From contig NZ_FZNN01000030.1 of assembly GCF_900188035.1 (NCBI RefSeq), positions 1 through 33,877 on the forward strand: DNA of 33,877 nt, given 5' to 3'. This document shows positions 24,634 to 33,005 of this stretch, piece after piece (the stretch's first letter is position 1; each line of letters opens with the position of its first letter). This stretch comes from Puniceibacterium sediminis (GTDB taxonomy: Bacteria > Pseudomonadota > Alphaproteobacteria > Rhodobacterales > Rhodobacteraceae). The translations under genes and the position numbers were made by a program. The notes beneath the pieces were generated by a model that was not told the origin of the DNA, made no database searches, and saw nothing but the letters and a program-made list of their open reading frames with translations.

Positions 24634-25641
24634 ATGAAATTCAAAACAACACTCACGGCCATTTCCCTTTTGGGAACGTTTGCAACTGGCGCAAACGCCG
24701 AAGGCAAGGAGATGTTGCTAGGCACCATGGCGGTGCCCGGCACAACCGTTGAAACCGCATCCCATCTTTTTGCCGAAAAGGTCGCCGCCGAGATGCCCGG
24801 TCAGCTTACGGTGATAGTGAACGACTCGCTGTTGAAAGGCGCTCAGCTGGCACCATCCGTCCGGGATGGGGTGGTCGACGCAGTGGTTGCAGTGCATCCC
24901 TATCTCTCTGGCTCCGAGCCTGTGATGGGGCTCCAGAACCTGCCGGGTGTCATCCGAACCGCTGAGGAATATCAAGAGGTTCTTGCTGCTTTCTGGCGAG
25001 AAGACCTGCGCTCCCTTTGGAACGACAACTGGAATTCTCATGTGGTAGCCGAAGGAGCATGGGCTACACATAACCTTTTCACCGCCAAGCCTGTAGAAAC
25101 TCCCGAGGACTTCGCAGGGCTGAAAATCCGCGTCCATAATGCCGAAACCGCGCGCTTCATCAGCCAGCTCGGTGCCCTACCCACGCCGCTGGATGCCTCT
25201 GAAATGGCCGCAGGGCTTGAACGTGGGGTGATCGACGGGCTGTTCACACCTTCGTGCTACGCCTTCAAGCAAGAGCTCTTCCGGTCTGCCTCGCATATCG
25301 GTAACTGGCAGATCGGTCCGATCCAGGGCTGGGCGATCCTGATCAACAACGATAAGTGGAATGCCCTCAGCGCGGATGAACAGGCTGCGCTGACCGACGC
25401 CGGAGAGGCCGTCGAGGCAGAGATGTGGGCGAACTTTGCAGCCAACACTGCCGAATGTGTGGACGGGATGACCGCTGAAGGGGCGAGCTACTTCGAAGCC
25501 TCCGAAGAGGACATGTCGGCCATTTTCACCGATGCGAACACTCAGCCCGTCTTTGACGACTGGAAGTCCCGCATGGCCGACAAGGGCTTTGACGGTGACA
25601 AGACGCTTGTACAGGCAATGAAAGCCACGGCGGGCGAATAA
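24634..25641 (+). CDS. TRAP transporter solute-binding protein, DctP type
   Basis: The 335-aa periplasmic receptor has a Sec signal (MKFKTTLTAISLLGTFATGANA). The mature DctP fold shows VETASHLFAEKVAAEMPGQL, ETPEDFAGLKIRVHNAE with the conserved Arg that usually clamps a substrate carboxylate, then EMAAGLERGVIDGLFTP and WAILINNDKWNALSADEQAAL. It delivers an organic acid to the membrane subunits encoded next. A strong GGAGGAGG precedes the ATG. It is the first gene of a six-gene run; the permease gene follows after 24 bp. The ligand is not readable from sequence; the linked CoA genes suggest a carboxylic acid. Confidence 0.92.
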   Translation: MKFKTTLTAISLLGTFATGANAEGKEMLLGTMAVPGTTVETASHLFAEKVAAEMPGQLTVIVNDSLLKGAQLAPSVRDGVVDAVVAVHPYLSGSEPVMGLQNLPGVIRTAEEYQEVLAAFWREDLRSLWNDNWNSHVVAEGAWATHNLFTAKPVETPEDFAGLKIRVHNAETARFISQLGALPTPLDASEMAAGLERGVIDGLFTPSCYAFKQELFRSASHIGNWQIGPIQGWAILINNDKWNALSADEQAALTDAGEAVEAEMWANFAANTAECVDGMTAEGASYFEASEEDMSAIFTDANTQPVFDDWKSRMADKGFDGDKTLVQAMKATAGE

Positions 25642-25665
25642 GCCCCAATCCCCAAGGAGAACACC

Positions 25666-27699
25666 ATGTCGTCAACCGCATCTATTGCGGCGGACCAGTC
25701 CCCTGTGCCCGCGGACACCGCGGGGGCAGGCGGCGGCTGGCAGGTCGCGGGGCTTCCCGGCGCGCTCTGTGTCGCGGCCCTTCTGGTTATCTCAGTCTTC
25801 GAGATCGTCTCGCGCTACGGGTTCAACGCGCCCACCTTCTGGGCGACCGAGATCTCGACCTATTTTGGCGTGGCGGCGGTGTTCCTGTCGCTGGCCTATG
25901 CCGAAGTGCGGGGGGAACACGTCCGCGTCGAGGCGTTTTTGGAGCAGCTGTCCGAGGCCCGGCGGGCCCCGGTTCTGCGATTGGCCAACTGGCTGGGTGT
26001 GGTGTTCATCGCCTTTTGCACGGTTGAGATGACGCGGTATCTGGTAGCGGATTACACCGCCGGGACGCGCAATTGGGGATTGTTGTCGACGCTTCTGTGG
26101 ATCCCGCAGGTGCCGGTTGTTCTCGGGCTGGCTGGGTTCACCGCGATCCTATCGTGGCGTGCGACACAGGGGGCAGGACAGCAGGCCATGGCGGTTTTGA
26201 TCGTCGCGGTTTCTGCCGTGGCGGGGTATTACGCAGGCCGAAAGGGGATGACGGTTGCCGGGCACATGGTGCCGTGGAGCCTGCTGATCGTCACCGGCGC
26301 GGCTTCGATTTCAGCCGCGATCACAACCGGCTTGCGCAGCGGGGCACTGCTGGCCAGCGTGCTGGGCCTTGCATGTGCCGCGATGATGCTGGCGGCCGGG
26401 GGCGGGCAGACTGGCGCGGCTATCGTGATCCTGATCTTCGTGTTCGCTTTCCTCGCCATGGGGATGCAGGTTGCCGTGGCGCTTGGCCTTGTCGGCGCGC
26501 TTGGCTTGATCTTTCTGCCGCCGATCCCGCAGGCGGTTGTTGTGGCCGAACGCGTTTGGAACGGCGTTAATTCCTTTACCTACACTGCCGTGCCGATGTT
26601 CGTCCTTATGGGCAGCCTTCTGATGCGCGCGGGCATTTCGCGCAGCCTGTTCGACGGGCTGGTCGTCTGGATGGGGCGGATTCCGGGGGGGCTGGCCCAG
26701 GCCACGCTGACGGCCAGCGGGTTGTTCGCGGCGCTCTCTGGCTCGTCCATCGCCACCGCAGCCACGATCGGCAAGGCGGCGGGACAGGAGATGCTGGATC
26801 GCGGTTACAAGCCGTCGCTGGCGCTTGGCTCCATCGCCGGGGGCGGGACGCTTGGGATCCTGATTCCGCCCAGTGTGCCCATGATCATCTTTGCGGCCAT
26901 GGTCGGTGTGTCCGTGACCAAGCTGTTCGTTGCGGGCATCGTGCCGGGCTTGATGGTGCTGGCCAGCATGATGGCGGCGGTCTGGATCTGGTGTCTTCTG
27001 AAACCCGAGGCAGGCCATATCGGCCGCGCTTACTCCCTGGCCGAAAAAGCCCGCGCTTTTGTTCAGTTTGGCCCGTTCCTAGCGCTGATCGTGATCGTCA
27101 TCGCATCGCTCTATTTCGGGATCGTCACCGCGACCGAAGCAGGCGCACTTGGGGCTGCCCTTGCGCTGATCCTTGCAGGTTTCTCCGGCAAGCTGTCGTT
27201 TGACATGGTCCGTGGCGCGCTGTTGGAAACGGCCGCGTTGACCGGTGGCATTCTGTTCATCGTGATCGGTGCCGGGATGCTCAGCTGGCTGGTCGATTAC
27301 CTGCGCATCGCCACAATGATGGTCGAGGCGGTCGAGGGCAGCGGCATGTCCATCGTGTCGATCTTGCTGATGCTGATGGTCGTATACCTGATCCTCGGGA
27401 TGTTCATCGACCCGATTTCCATGATGCTGATGACGGTGACGATCACCTACCCCATCGTCCTGCACGCCGGTTATGACGCACTGTGGTTCGGTATCGCCCT
27501 GATGATGATGATCGAGGTCGGACTGATCACGCCACCAGTCGGCATCATCCTCTTCGTGCTGCGCGGATTGTTCCCGCAGGCTTCGTTCCGCGAGATCTCA
27601 CTGGGGTCTCTCGTCTTTGTCGGCGTCATCCTCACGAATGTCGTCCTGATCGCCGTGTTCCCGCAGATCGTCTCCTGGCTACCGGGCCTGATGAACTGA
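25666..27699 (+). CDS. TRAP transporter fused permease, DctQM
   Basis: The 677-aa membrane protein fuses the small four-helix DctQ subunit (about residues 25-165, with TEISTYFGVAAVFLSLAYAE and HVRVEAFLEQL) to the large DctM subunit. Extra hydrophobic helices lie between (about 165-255). DctM landmarks include FVLMGSLLMRAGISR, FAALSGSSIATAATIGKAAG, GSIAGGGTLGILIPPSVPMI and EVGLITPPVGIILFVL. It imports the solute with sodium co-transport, as TRAP systems do. AAGGAG precedes the ATG. Confidence 0.93.
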   Translation: MSSTASIAADQSPVPADTAGAGGGWQVAGLPGALCVAALLVISVFEIVSRYGFNAPTFWATEISTYFGVAAVFLSLAYAEVRGEHVRVEAFLEQLSEARRAPVLRLANWLGVVFIAFCTVEMTRYLVADYTAGTRNWGLLSTLLWIPQVPVVLGLAGFTAILSWRATQGAGQQAMAVLIVAVSAVAGYYAGRKGMTVAGHMVPWSLLIVTGAASISAAITTGLRSGALLASVLGLACAAMMLAAGGGQTGAAIVILIFVFAFLAMGMQVAVALGLVGALGLIFLPPIPQAVVVAERVWNGVNSFTYTAVPMFVLMGSLLMRAGISRSLFDGLVVWMGRIPGGLAQATLTASGLFAALSGSSIATAATIGKAAGQEMLDRGYKPSLALGSIAGGGTLGILIPPSVPMIIFAAMVGVSVTKLFVAGIVPGLMVLASMMAAVWIWCLLKPEAGHIGRAYSLAEKARAFVQFGPFLALIVIVIASLYFGIVTATEAGALGAALALILAGFSGKLSFDMVRGALLETAALTGGILFIVIGAGMLSWLVDYLRIATMMVEAVEGSGMSIVSILLMLMVVYLILGMFIDPISMMLMTVTITYPIVLHAGYDALWFGIALMMMIEVGLITPPVGIILFVLRGLFPQASFREISLGSLVFVGVILTNVVLIAVFPQIVSWLPGLMN

Positions 27700-27729
27700 T
27701 CGAAACCAAATAAGGGAGGAGGAATTCCC

Positions 27730-29364
27730 ATGCCAAATATTGATCTACCCCCGCAGATCGCCGTCCGAGTCGCCGATCTGACCGCCACCTTCTCGGCCCC
27801 CAATGCCTGTGCAACGCAGCAGCTCTGCGACCGGCATCCGGCGGACCGCGTGGCCTATCGCATTATCGGCGGCGGCGCGCCGGTCGACCTGACCTTCGGG
27901 GCGCTGAAGGCCCGTTCCGAACGACTGGCCAGCGGGCTGTCCAAACTGGGTTACGGCCCCGGTGACCGGATCGCGACGCTGATGTCCAAGGGCGAGGATT
28001 ACCTTGTCACGCTGCTGGCCGTCTGGCGGCTGGGGGCGGTCTACGTGCCGTTGTTCACCGCCTTTGCGCGCGGCGCCATCGAAATGCGGCTGGAGGCGAG
28101 CGGCGCCCGGCTGGTAATCTGCGATGCGGCGCAGCGGTCCAAGTTGGGCGGTCTGGCCCTGCCCGAACTAAAGGTTGGTCAGTTCGGGAAGGCAGGAGCC
28201 GACCTGTCCATGCAGAACATCGAGGCCAGCGGGGACGATGCCTTTCCCGCCCATGCCGCGGGCGGCGATGGCGCGGTGATCGAGGTCTATACCTCGGGCA
28301 CGACCGGCAAGCCCAAGGGCGTCGTTGTGCCTCTGCGCGCCTGGGCCGGGTTCCAGGCTTATGGTGAATTCGGCCTTGGCCTGACGCACGGGGACGTTTT
28401 CTGGAACGCCGCTGATCCGGGCTGGGCCTATGGGCTCTATTTCGGGGTGATTGCGTCGCTGACAAACGGCGTGACCGCGATCATGCACACCGAAAAGTTC
28501 ACCCCCGAAGGCACCTTGGCAGTGTTGCGGGATCAGGGGGTCACGAACTTTACCGCCGCGCCGACGGTCTACCGCAGCCTCAAGGCGCATGGGGTCGGGC
28601 CGGAGCCGATCCGACTCAAAAACGCCTCCAGCGCCGGAGAGCCGTTGACACCGGATGTGAACGAATGGGCTCCAAAGACGCTCGGGGTCGAGGTGCATGA
28701 CCACTTTGGCCAGACCGAGGCCGGAATGCTGGTGAATAACCATCACCACCCCGATCTGAAGCGTCCGATCAAGCCGGGGTCGATGGGCCAATCGCTGCCC
28801 GGCTGGGACATGACGGTGGTCGACCCCGACACACACGAAGAGCTTGGCCCCGATCAGCCCGGCCTACTGGCGGCGCGCCTTTCGGAAAGCCCATTTGCGT
28901 GGTTTTCAGGCTATCGCAGCGCCCCCGAGAAGAACGTTGAGCGGCTAACGCCTTGTGGCCGCTGGTATCTGACTGGCGATCTGGCGCAATATGATGCCGA
29001 AGGGTCTTTCCGTTTTTCATCGCGGGATGACGACGTGATCATCATGGCGGGCTATCGGATCGGGCCGTTCGACATCGAATCCGTGATCTCGACCCACCCG
29101 GCCGTGCGCGAGGTTGCCGTGGTTGCGGTGCCGGACGAAATCCGGGGCGAAGTTCTGGAAGCCGTCGTCGTGCTGAACGCGGACTTCACAGCGTCCGACG
29201 ACCTGTCGGATGAGATCAAGCAGAAGGTCCGCACGGACTATGCCACCTATGCCTATCCGCGCCGGGTGCATTACCGCGAAGACCTGCCCAAGACACCCTC
29301 GGGCAAGATCCAGCGCTTCTTGATCCGTCAGGATCTGCGCCGTGCGCTCGAGGTGTCGGAATGA
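27730..29364 (+). CDS. AMP-forming acyl-CoA ligase (acyl-CoA synthetase, medium-chain/aromatic-like)
   Basis: The 544-aa adenylate-forming enzyme activates a carboxylic acid to its CoA thioester through an acyl-AMP. The P-loop VYTSGTTGKPKGVV lies at about residues 186-199. Motif HDHFGQTEAG, the YLTGD motif, the hinge GYRIGPFDIES and the catalytic Lys in KTPSGKIQR (about 526) are all present. The hinge and overall layout resemble medium-chain acyl-CoA or benzoate/acetate-type ligases; the acid is unknown. GGGAGGAGG precedes the ATG. The stop overlaps the next start by 4 bp (ATGA), showing coupling with the dehydrogenase. Confidence 0.92.
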   Translation: MPNIDLPPQIAVRVADLTATFSAPNACATQQLCDRHPADRVAYRIIGGGAPVDLTFGALKARSERLASGLSKLGYGPGDRIATLMSKGEDYLVTLLAVWRLGAVYVPLFTAFARGAIEMRLEASGARLVICDAAQRSKLGGLALPELKVGQFGKAGADLSMQNIEASGDDAFPAHAAGGDGAVIEVYTSGTTGKPKGVVVPLRAWAGFQAYGEFGLGLTHGDVFWNAADPGWAYGLYFGVIASLTNGVTAIMHTEKFTPEGTLAVLRDQGVTNFTAAPTVYRSLKAHGVGPEPIRLKNASSAGEPLTPDVNEWAPKTLGVEVHDHFGQTEAGMLVNNHHHPDLKRPIKPGSMGQSLPGWDMTVVDPDTHEELGPDQPGLLAARLSESPFAWFSGYRSAPEKNVERLTPCGRWYLTGDLAQYDAEGSFRFSSRDDDVIIMAGYRIGPFDIESVISTHPAVREVAVVAVPDEIRGEVLEAVVVLNADFTASDDLSDEIKQKVRTDYATYAYPRRVHYREDLPKTPSGKIQRFLIRQDLRRALEVSE

Positions 29365-30125
29365 CGATGCGGGGTTATTCAGGAATTGTGACCGGGGCCG
29401 CCTCCGGCCTCGGCCGAGCTACCGCCGAACGGCTGGCGGCAGAAGGCGCGCAGTTGGTGCTAATGGATATGAACGCCGAGGGTCTGGAGAGGGTCCGCGC
29501 CACGCTTCCCGGCACCCATGTAGCGGCCGTTGCTGACATCCGCGATCCTGATCAGGTGCGCGCGGCGGTGGATGCGGGTGCCAAGGCCTTTGGTGCCCTG
29601 CGGTTTGTGGTTAACTGTGCCGGCATCCCGTCTGCGGCCAAGACCGTGTCGCGAGGCGTCGCGCATGACCTGGACCTCTGGAATCGCGTCATCGGCATCA
29701 ACCTGACCGGATCGTTCAACGTGCTGCGTCTGGCGGTAGAGAAGATGGTTGACAACGACCCGGATCCCGATGGCCAGCGTGGGGTGATCGTCAACACCAG
29801 CTCCATCGCAGCGTTTGACGGGCTCAAGGGGCAGGCCGCCTATACTGCCAGCAAGGCAGCGATTGCGGGCATGACCTTGCCGATCGCGCGGGATCTGGCC
29901 GATTACGGCATCCGGTGCCTGGCCATCGCACCTGGCGTGTTCGAGACCGAATTGACTGCCAGCGTGCCTGAGAAGGGCCGCGAAGCGATGGAGCGCAACT
30001 TCCTTTTCCCGCGCCGCACCGGTCATCCGGCTGAATTCGCCGACATGGTGCTGACGCTGATCACGAACCCCTACCTGAATGGCGAATGCGTCCGCATCGA
30101 TGGCGGCACGCGCTTTGCCCCATAG
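29361..30125 (+). CDS. Short-chain dehydrogenase, 3-hydroxyacyl-CoA dehydrogenase type 2 (HSD10)-like
   Basis: The 254-aa Rossmann enzyme has TGAASGLGRATAERL (nucleotide binding, about residues 10-24), NCAGI, the catalytic Ser in NTSSIAAFDG, and YTASK (Y161, K165). The tail NPYLNGECVRIDGGTRFAP and GVFETELTASVPEKGREAM are close to the human HSD17B10/bacterial 3-hydroxyacyl-CoA dehydrogenase type. It would oxidise a 3-hydroxyacyl-CoA to the 3-ketoacyl-CoA with NAD. Alternatives are BadH-like cyclic hydroxyacyl-CoA dehydrogenases. The thiolase gene follows after 18 bp. Confidence 0.9.
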   Translation: MTMRGYSGIVTGAASGLGRATAERLAAEGAQLVLMDMNAEGLERVRATLPGTHVAAVADIRDPDQVRAAVDAGAKAFGALRFVVNCAGIPSAAKTVSRGVAHDLDLWNRVIGINLTGSFNVLRLAVEKMVDNDPDPDGQRGVIVNTSSIAAFDGLKGQAAYTASKAAIAGMTLPIARDLADYGIRCLAIAPGVFETELTASVPEKGREAMERNFLFPRRTGHPAEFADMVLTLITNPYLNGECVRIDGGTRFAP

Positions 30126-30143
30126 GCCACCGGAGACCTAATA

Positions 30144-31310
30144 ATGACCCAAGATGTCTATATCCTCGGCACCGCCAGAACCCCGATAGGGGGCCTGTTG
30201 GGCGAATTGTCGGGCCTCAGTGCCACCGAACTGGGGGCGCATTCCGCCCGTGCGACGGTCGAGCGCTCCGGCCTGAGCCCCGAGGCGGTCGAGCAGTGTT
30301 TCATGGGCTGTGTCCTACCCGCAGGGTTGGGGCAGGCCCCGGCACGACAGGTCGCCCTGTCCGCGGGCCTGCCCCGGTCGACGCAGGCCACAACAGTGAA
30401 CAAGATGTGCGGATCGGGCATGCAGGCTGCGATTCTGGCGCACGACCGGATCAAGGCGGGCGGCGCGTCGGTCATTCTTGCAGGTGGGATGGAAAGCATG
30501 TCCAACGCCCCGCATCTGTTGCCGCGCCAACGGCAGGGGATCAAGTTCGGCAACGGGACGATCATCGATTCCATGTCCCGTGACGGTCTGGAAGATGCCT
30601 ATGAACCCGGCGCGTTGATGGGCCAGTTTGCGGATCGTTCCTCGGTCGCACATCAGGTCAGCCGCGAAGAACTGGACGATTTTGCCATTATGTCGCTGGA
30701 ACGCGCCATGGCCGGGGCCTCAAGCGACGAAATCGCCGAGGTCGAGGTCACCTCGCGCCGTGGGGTGCAGGTCGTGAGCACCGACCAACAGCCCCGCAAT
30801 GCGGATATCGCCAAGATCCCGCAGTTGAAGCCGGCCTTTGGCCCAGAGGGGCGCACAACGGCGGCCAATGCGTCGTCGATCTCGGATGGGGCGTCGACCA
30901 TGATCCTTGCGGCGGCCGAAGCCGTTCCAGCGCACGCGCCCCGCGTGCGCATTCTGGGACATGGCTGCTATGCCGCTGATCCCGACCAGTTCTGTTCCGC
31001 GCCGGGCTTTGCCATGGCGGACCTGCTGTCGCGGATCGGATGGGGGGCAGAGGATGTCGACCTCTACGAGGTGAACGAAGCCTTTGCCGTGGTCCCCATC
31101 CTTGCCGCGCGCCACATCGGTGTTTCGCTGGACAAGGTGAACATCCGCGGCGGTGCCTGCGCCCTTGGTCACCCAATCGGGGCCAGCGGGGCGCGTATTG
31201 TGACGACTCTCGTCAACGCCTTGATCGCACGCGGTGGCGGGCGGGGCATAGCCTCGATCTGCCTCGGCGGCGGAGAGGCGTTGGCCATGGCACTGGAGGT
31301 GACCGGATGA
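30144..31310 (+). CDS. Thiolase (acetyl-CoA C-acyltransferase)
   Basis: The 388-aa enzyme keeps all catalytic residues: nucleophile Cys89 in NKMCGSGMQAA, NEAFAVVP, His343 in GHPIGASGARI, and Cys373 in SICLGGGEALAM. Length is normal. It cleaves 3-ketoacyl-CoA with CoA to acetyl-CoA (or propionyl-CoA) and a shortened acyl-CoA; the direction is inferred from the importer and ligase in the same operon. The last four bases overlap the start of the crotonase gene (ATGA). Confidence 0.93.
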   Translation: MTQDVYILGTARTPIGGLLGELSGLSATELGAHSARATVERSGLSPEAVEQCFMGCVLPAGLGQAPARQVALSAGLPRSTQATTVNKMCGSGMQAAILAHDRIKAGGASVILAGGMESMSNAPHLLPRQRQGIKFGNGTIIDSMSRDGLEDAYEPGALMGQFADRSSVAHQVSREELDDFAIMSLERAMAGASSDEIAEVEVTSRRGVQVVSTDQQPRNADIAKIPQLKPAFGPEGRTTAANASSISDGASTMILAAAEAVPAHAPRVRILGHGCYAADPDQFCSAPGFAMADLLSRIGWGAEDVDLYEVNEAFAVVPILAARHIGVSLDKVNIRGGACALGHPIGASGARIVTTLVNALIARGGGRGIASICLGGGEALAMALEVTG

Positions 31311-32089
31311 CACAGACCCAAGCACAGGAAAAAGCACACGCCCTGACCCGGATCTGCCGGGTCGAAGACGGGATCGCCTGGATCACCATGGACCGTCCCG
31401 ACAAGGCCAATGCCGTCAGCACCGCCCTGCTGGGCGATATCCTTGAAGCACTGGATGCGGCCGAGGGAACACCCAGTGTCAACGCAGTGGTCTTCTCGGG
31501 CGAGGGGCGGCATTTCTGTGCCGGCGCTGACCTGTCCGAATTTCTAGCCGAAGGCCCGTCGGCCTTTCGCCGCCTTCTGAACGCCTTCCGCGAGGTTTGC
31601 ACCCGTTTCGAACACTCGCCCCTGCCGATAATCGCCATGGCGCAGGGGGCCACACGGGCCGGTGGTCTTGAGCTGATGCTCTGCTGTGATGCTGTGGTCG
31701 CGGATGAAGGCGCCACAATCGGCGACGCGCATATGTTGCGCAACCTGCTGCCGGGGGGCGGCAACAGCGTCCGCCTGCCGCGCAGCATCGGGCATCAACG
31801 CGCCAAGTGGATGATCCTATCGGGCCAGTCGATCTCGGCAAAGCAGGCGCAGGACTGGGGGATCGTGACCCAATGTGTGCCGCAGGGCGACCTGCGCTCA
31901 GAAACCCTCAGCGTGGTGGCTGAAATGACCGTGGGGCATCGCGATACCATCGCCCGCGCGAAATCGCTGCTGGTCGCTGCGGACACGCTTGGATTTGAAG
32001 AGGCGCTGGAGAACGAGATCGTGCAGCTCGAGCAGCATTCCACAAGCCAGGCTCTGAGAAAAAGCTTGGCCGGGTTCCTCGGCACCTGA
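31307..32089 (+). CDS. Crotonase-fold protein (enoyl-CoA hydratase/isomerase family) with altered active site
   Basis: The 260-aa protein has crotonase landmarks: AWITMDRPDKANAVS, FSGEGRHFCAGADL (first oxyanion-hole region), AQGATRAGGLELMLCCDAVV (second, with Glu122), then LPRSIGHQRAKWMILSGQSI. Rat crotonase uses Glu144 and Glu164, 20 residues apart; here Glu122 is kept but the position 20 residues on is His142 (IGDAHML instead of FGxPE). PGGGNS also replaces PGxGGT. Simple hydratase chemistry is therefore doubtful; an isomerase, hydrolase or other crotonase reaction is possible. Last gene of the operon, start fixed by the ATGA overlap. Confidence 0.85.
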   Translation: MTQTQAQEKAHALTRICRVEDGIAWITMDRPDKANAVSTALLGDILEALDAAEGTPSVNAVVFSGEGRHFCAGADLSEFLAEGPSAFRRLLNAFREVCTRFEHSPLPIIAMAQGATRAGGLELMLCCDAVVADEGATIGDAHMLRNLLPGGGNSVRLPRSIGHQRAKWMILSGQSISAKQAQDWGIVTQCVPQGDLRSETLSVVAEMTVGHRDTIARAKSLLVAADTLGFEEALENEIVQLEQHSTSQALRKSLAGFLGT

Positions 32090-32159
32090 CTTGGGGCGGT
32101 GCGCTGGCGGCCAGCTTCCGGTGCGCCAACGCGCCTTGTAACCTCAAGGCGAAACGCAG

Positions 32160-33005
32160 CTAACCGGACGCCTTTCCGACAACCGCGCGCACACAGAAGT
32201 CGGCGATCGCCTCGACCTGGACCAGTTGCTCAGCCGCAGTGATATCGTTGACCCGGGCAATCGGGCCAACCAATGCCTCGAACAAAGACCCAACAATGCA
32301 AGCGGCTGACACTTGCGCGGGTTGATCCACAAAGGCCCCTTCGTGAATGCCCCGGTCAATCACTGTCTCGAATACGCGCATCAGTTTCTGGCGATATCGC
32401 AGCCGCTCGACCTCAATCTCGCTTTCGACGGGTTCGGCGACAAGCGCATACCCCATCCGGCGCCCCCGGATCGCCCGGCTGCCGAAGGTGTAGGCGCACC
32501 GACGCAGGATTTCCTTGGCAGGCTCGTCCCCCATGGCGATGCCGGCCACGACATCGACCTCATGCTGGGATACATGCGCGACGACTTTGACCAGCAGGTC
32601 TGTGCGCGACTTGTAATTGCGATACAGCGTCCCTTGGGCAAGCCCGGCGCGTTCGGCAATTGTGCTGACCTGTGCGTCACGAAAACCCACCTCGGACACG
32701 AGTTCTATTGCGGCCGCCAAGAGCCGCGCTTTCTTGTCATGCTGCGGAAAGGCAACCATTCCCGGCGTGTCAGTCAGTAAAGCTGGCGCAGATGCCGGCA
32801 GTTCAGGAGCAACCCCGGAGTGCATCGCCTCATGCTCAAGATACCAATTTTCAGCAAAGCGGCGTGCTTCATCAAGATTTTCGGTCTTTGTGCTTGCCCG
32901 CTCGCTCACACCACCAAAACTGCCCTGACATTGCCAGTAGCGACTGTTTGCTCTGCGGTACAGGTTTACCCTGCCTCCGACCGCCTCGTGTTTTTCACTT
33001 TTCAT
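32160..33005 (-). CDS. TetR-family regulator with N-terminal phage-integrase arm-type DNA-binding domain
   Basis: From the ATG at 33005 (AGGA about 9 nt upstream) the protein is 281 aa. Residues 12-60 (RVNLYRRANSRYWQCQGSFG, STKTENLDEARRFAENWYLE) read like the arm-type DNA-binding domain at the N-terminus of tyrosine integrases (V-x-L-Y-x-R-x-x-S-x-Y-W, R-x-S-T-K-T-x). After a Pro/Ala linker (61-88), residues 90-140 form a TetR helix-turn-helix (AAIELVSEVGF, STIAERAGLAQGTLYRNYKS). The rest is a helical ligand/dimer domain. It is convergent with the catabolic operon and probably controls it. Two in-frame upstream starts exist, up to TTG at 33071. Confidence 0.85.
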   Translation of the reverse strand: MKSEKHEAVGGRVNLYRRANSRYWQCQGSFGGVSERASTKTENLDEARRFAENWYLEHEAMHSGVAPELPASAPALLTDTPGMVAFPQHDKKARLLAAAIELVSEVGFRDAQVSTIAERAGLAQGTLYRNYKSRTDLLVKVVAHVSQHEVDVVAGIAMGDEPAKEILRRCAYTFGSRAIRGRRMGYALVAEPVESEIEVERLRYRQKLMRVFETVIDRGIHEGAFVDQPAQVSAACIVGSLFEALVGPIARVNDITAAEQLVQVEAIADFCVRAVVGKASG

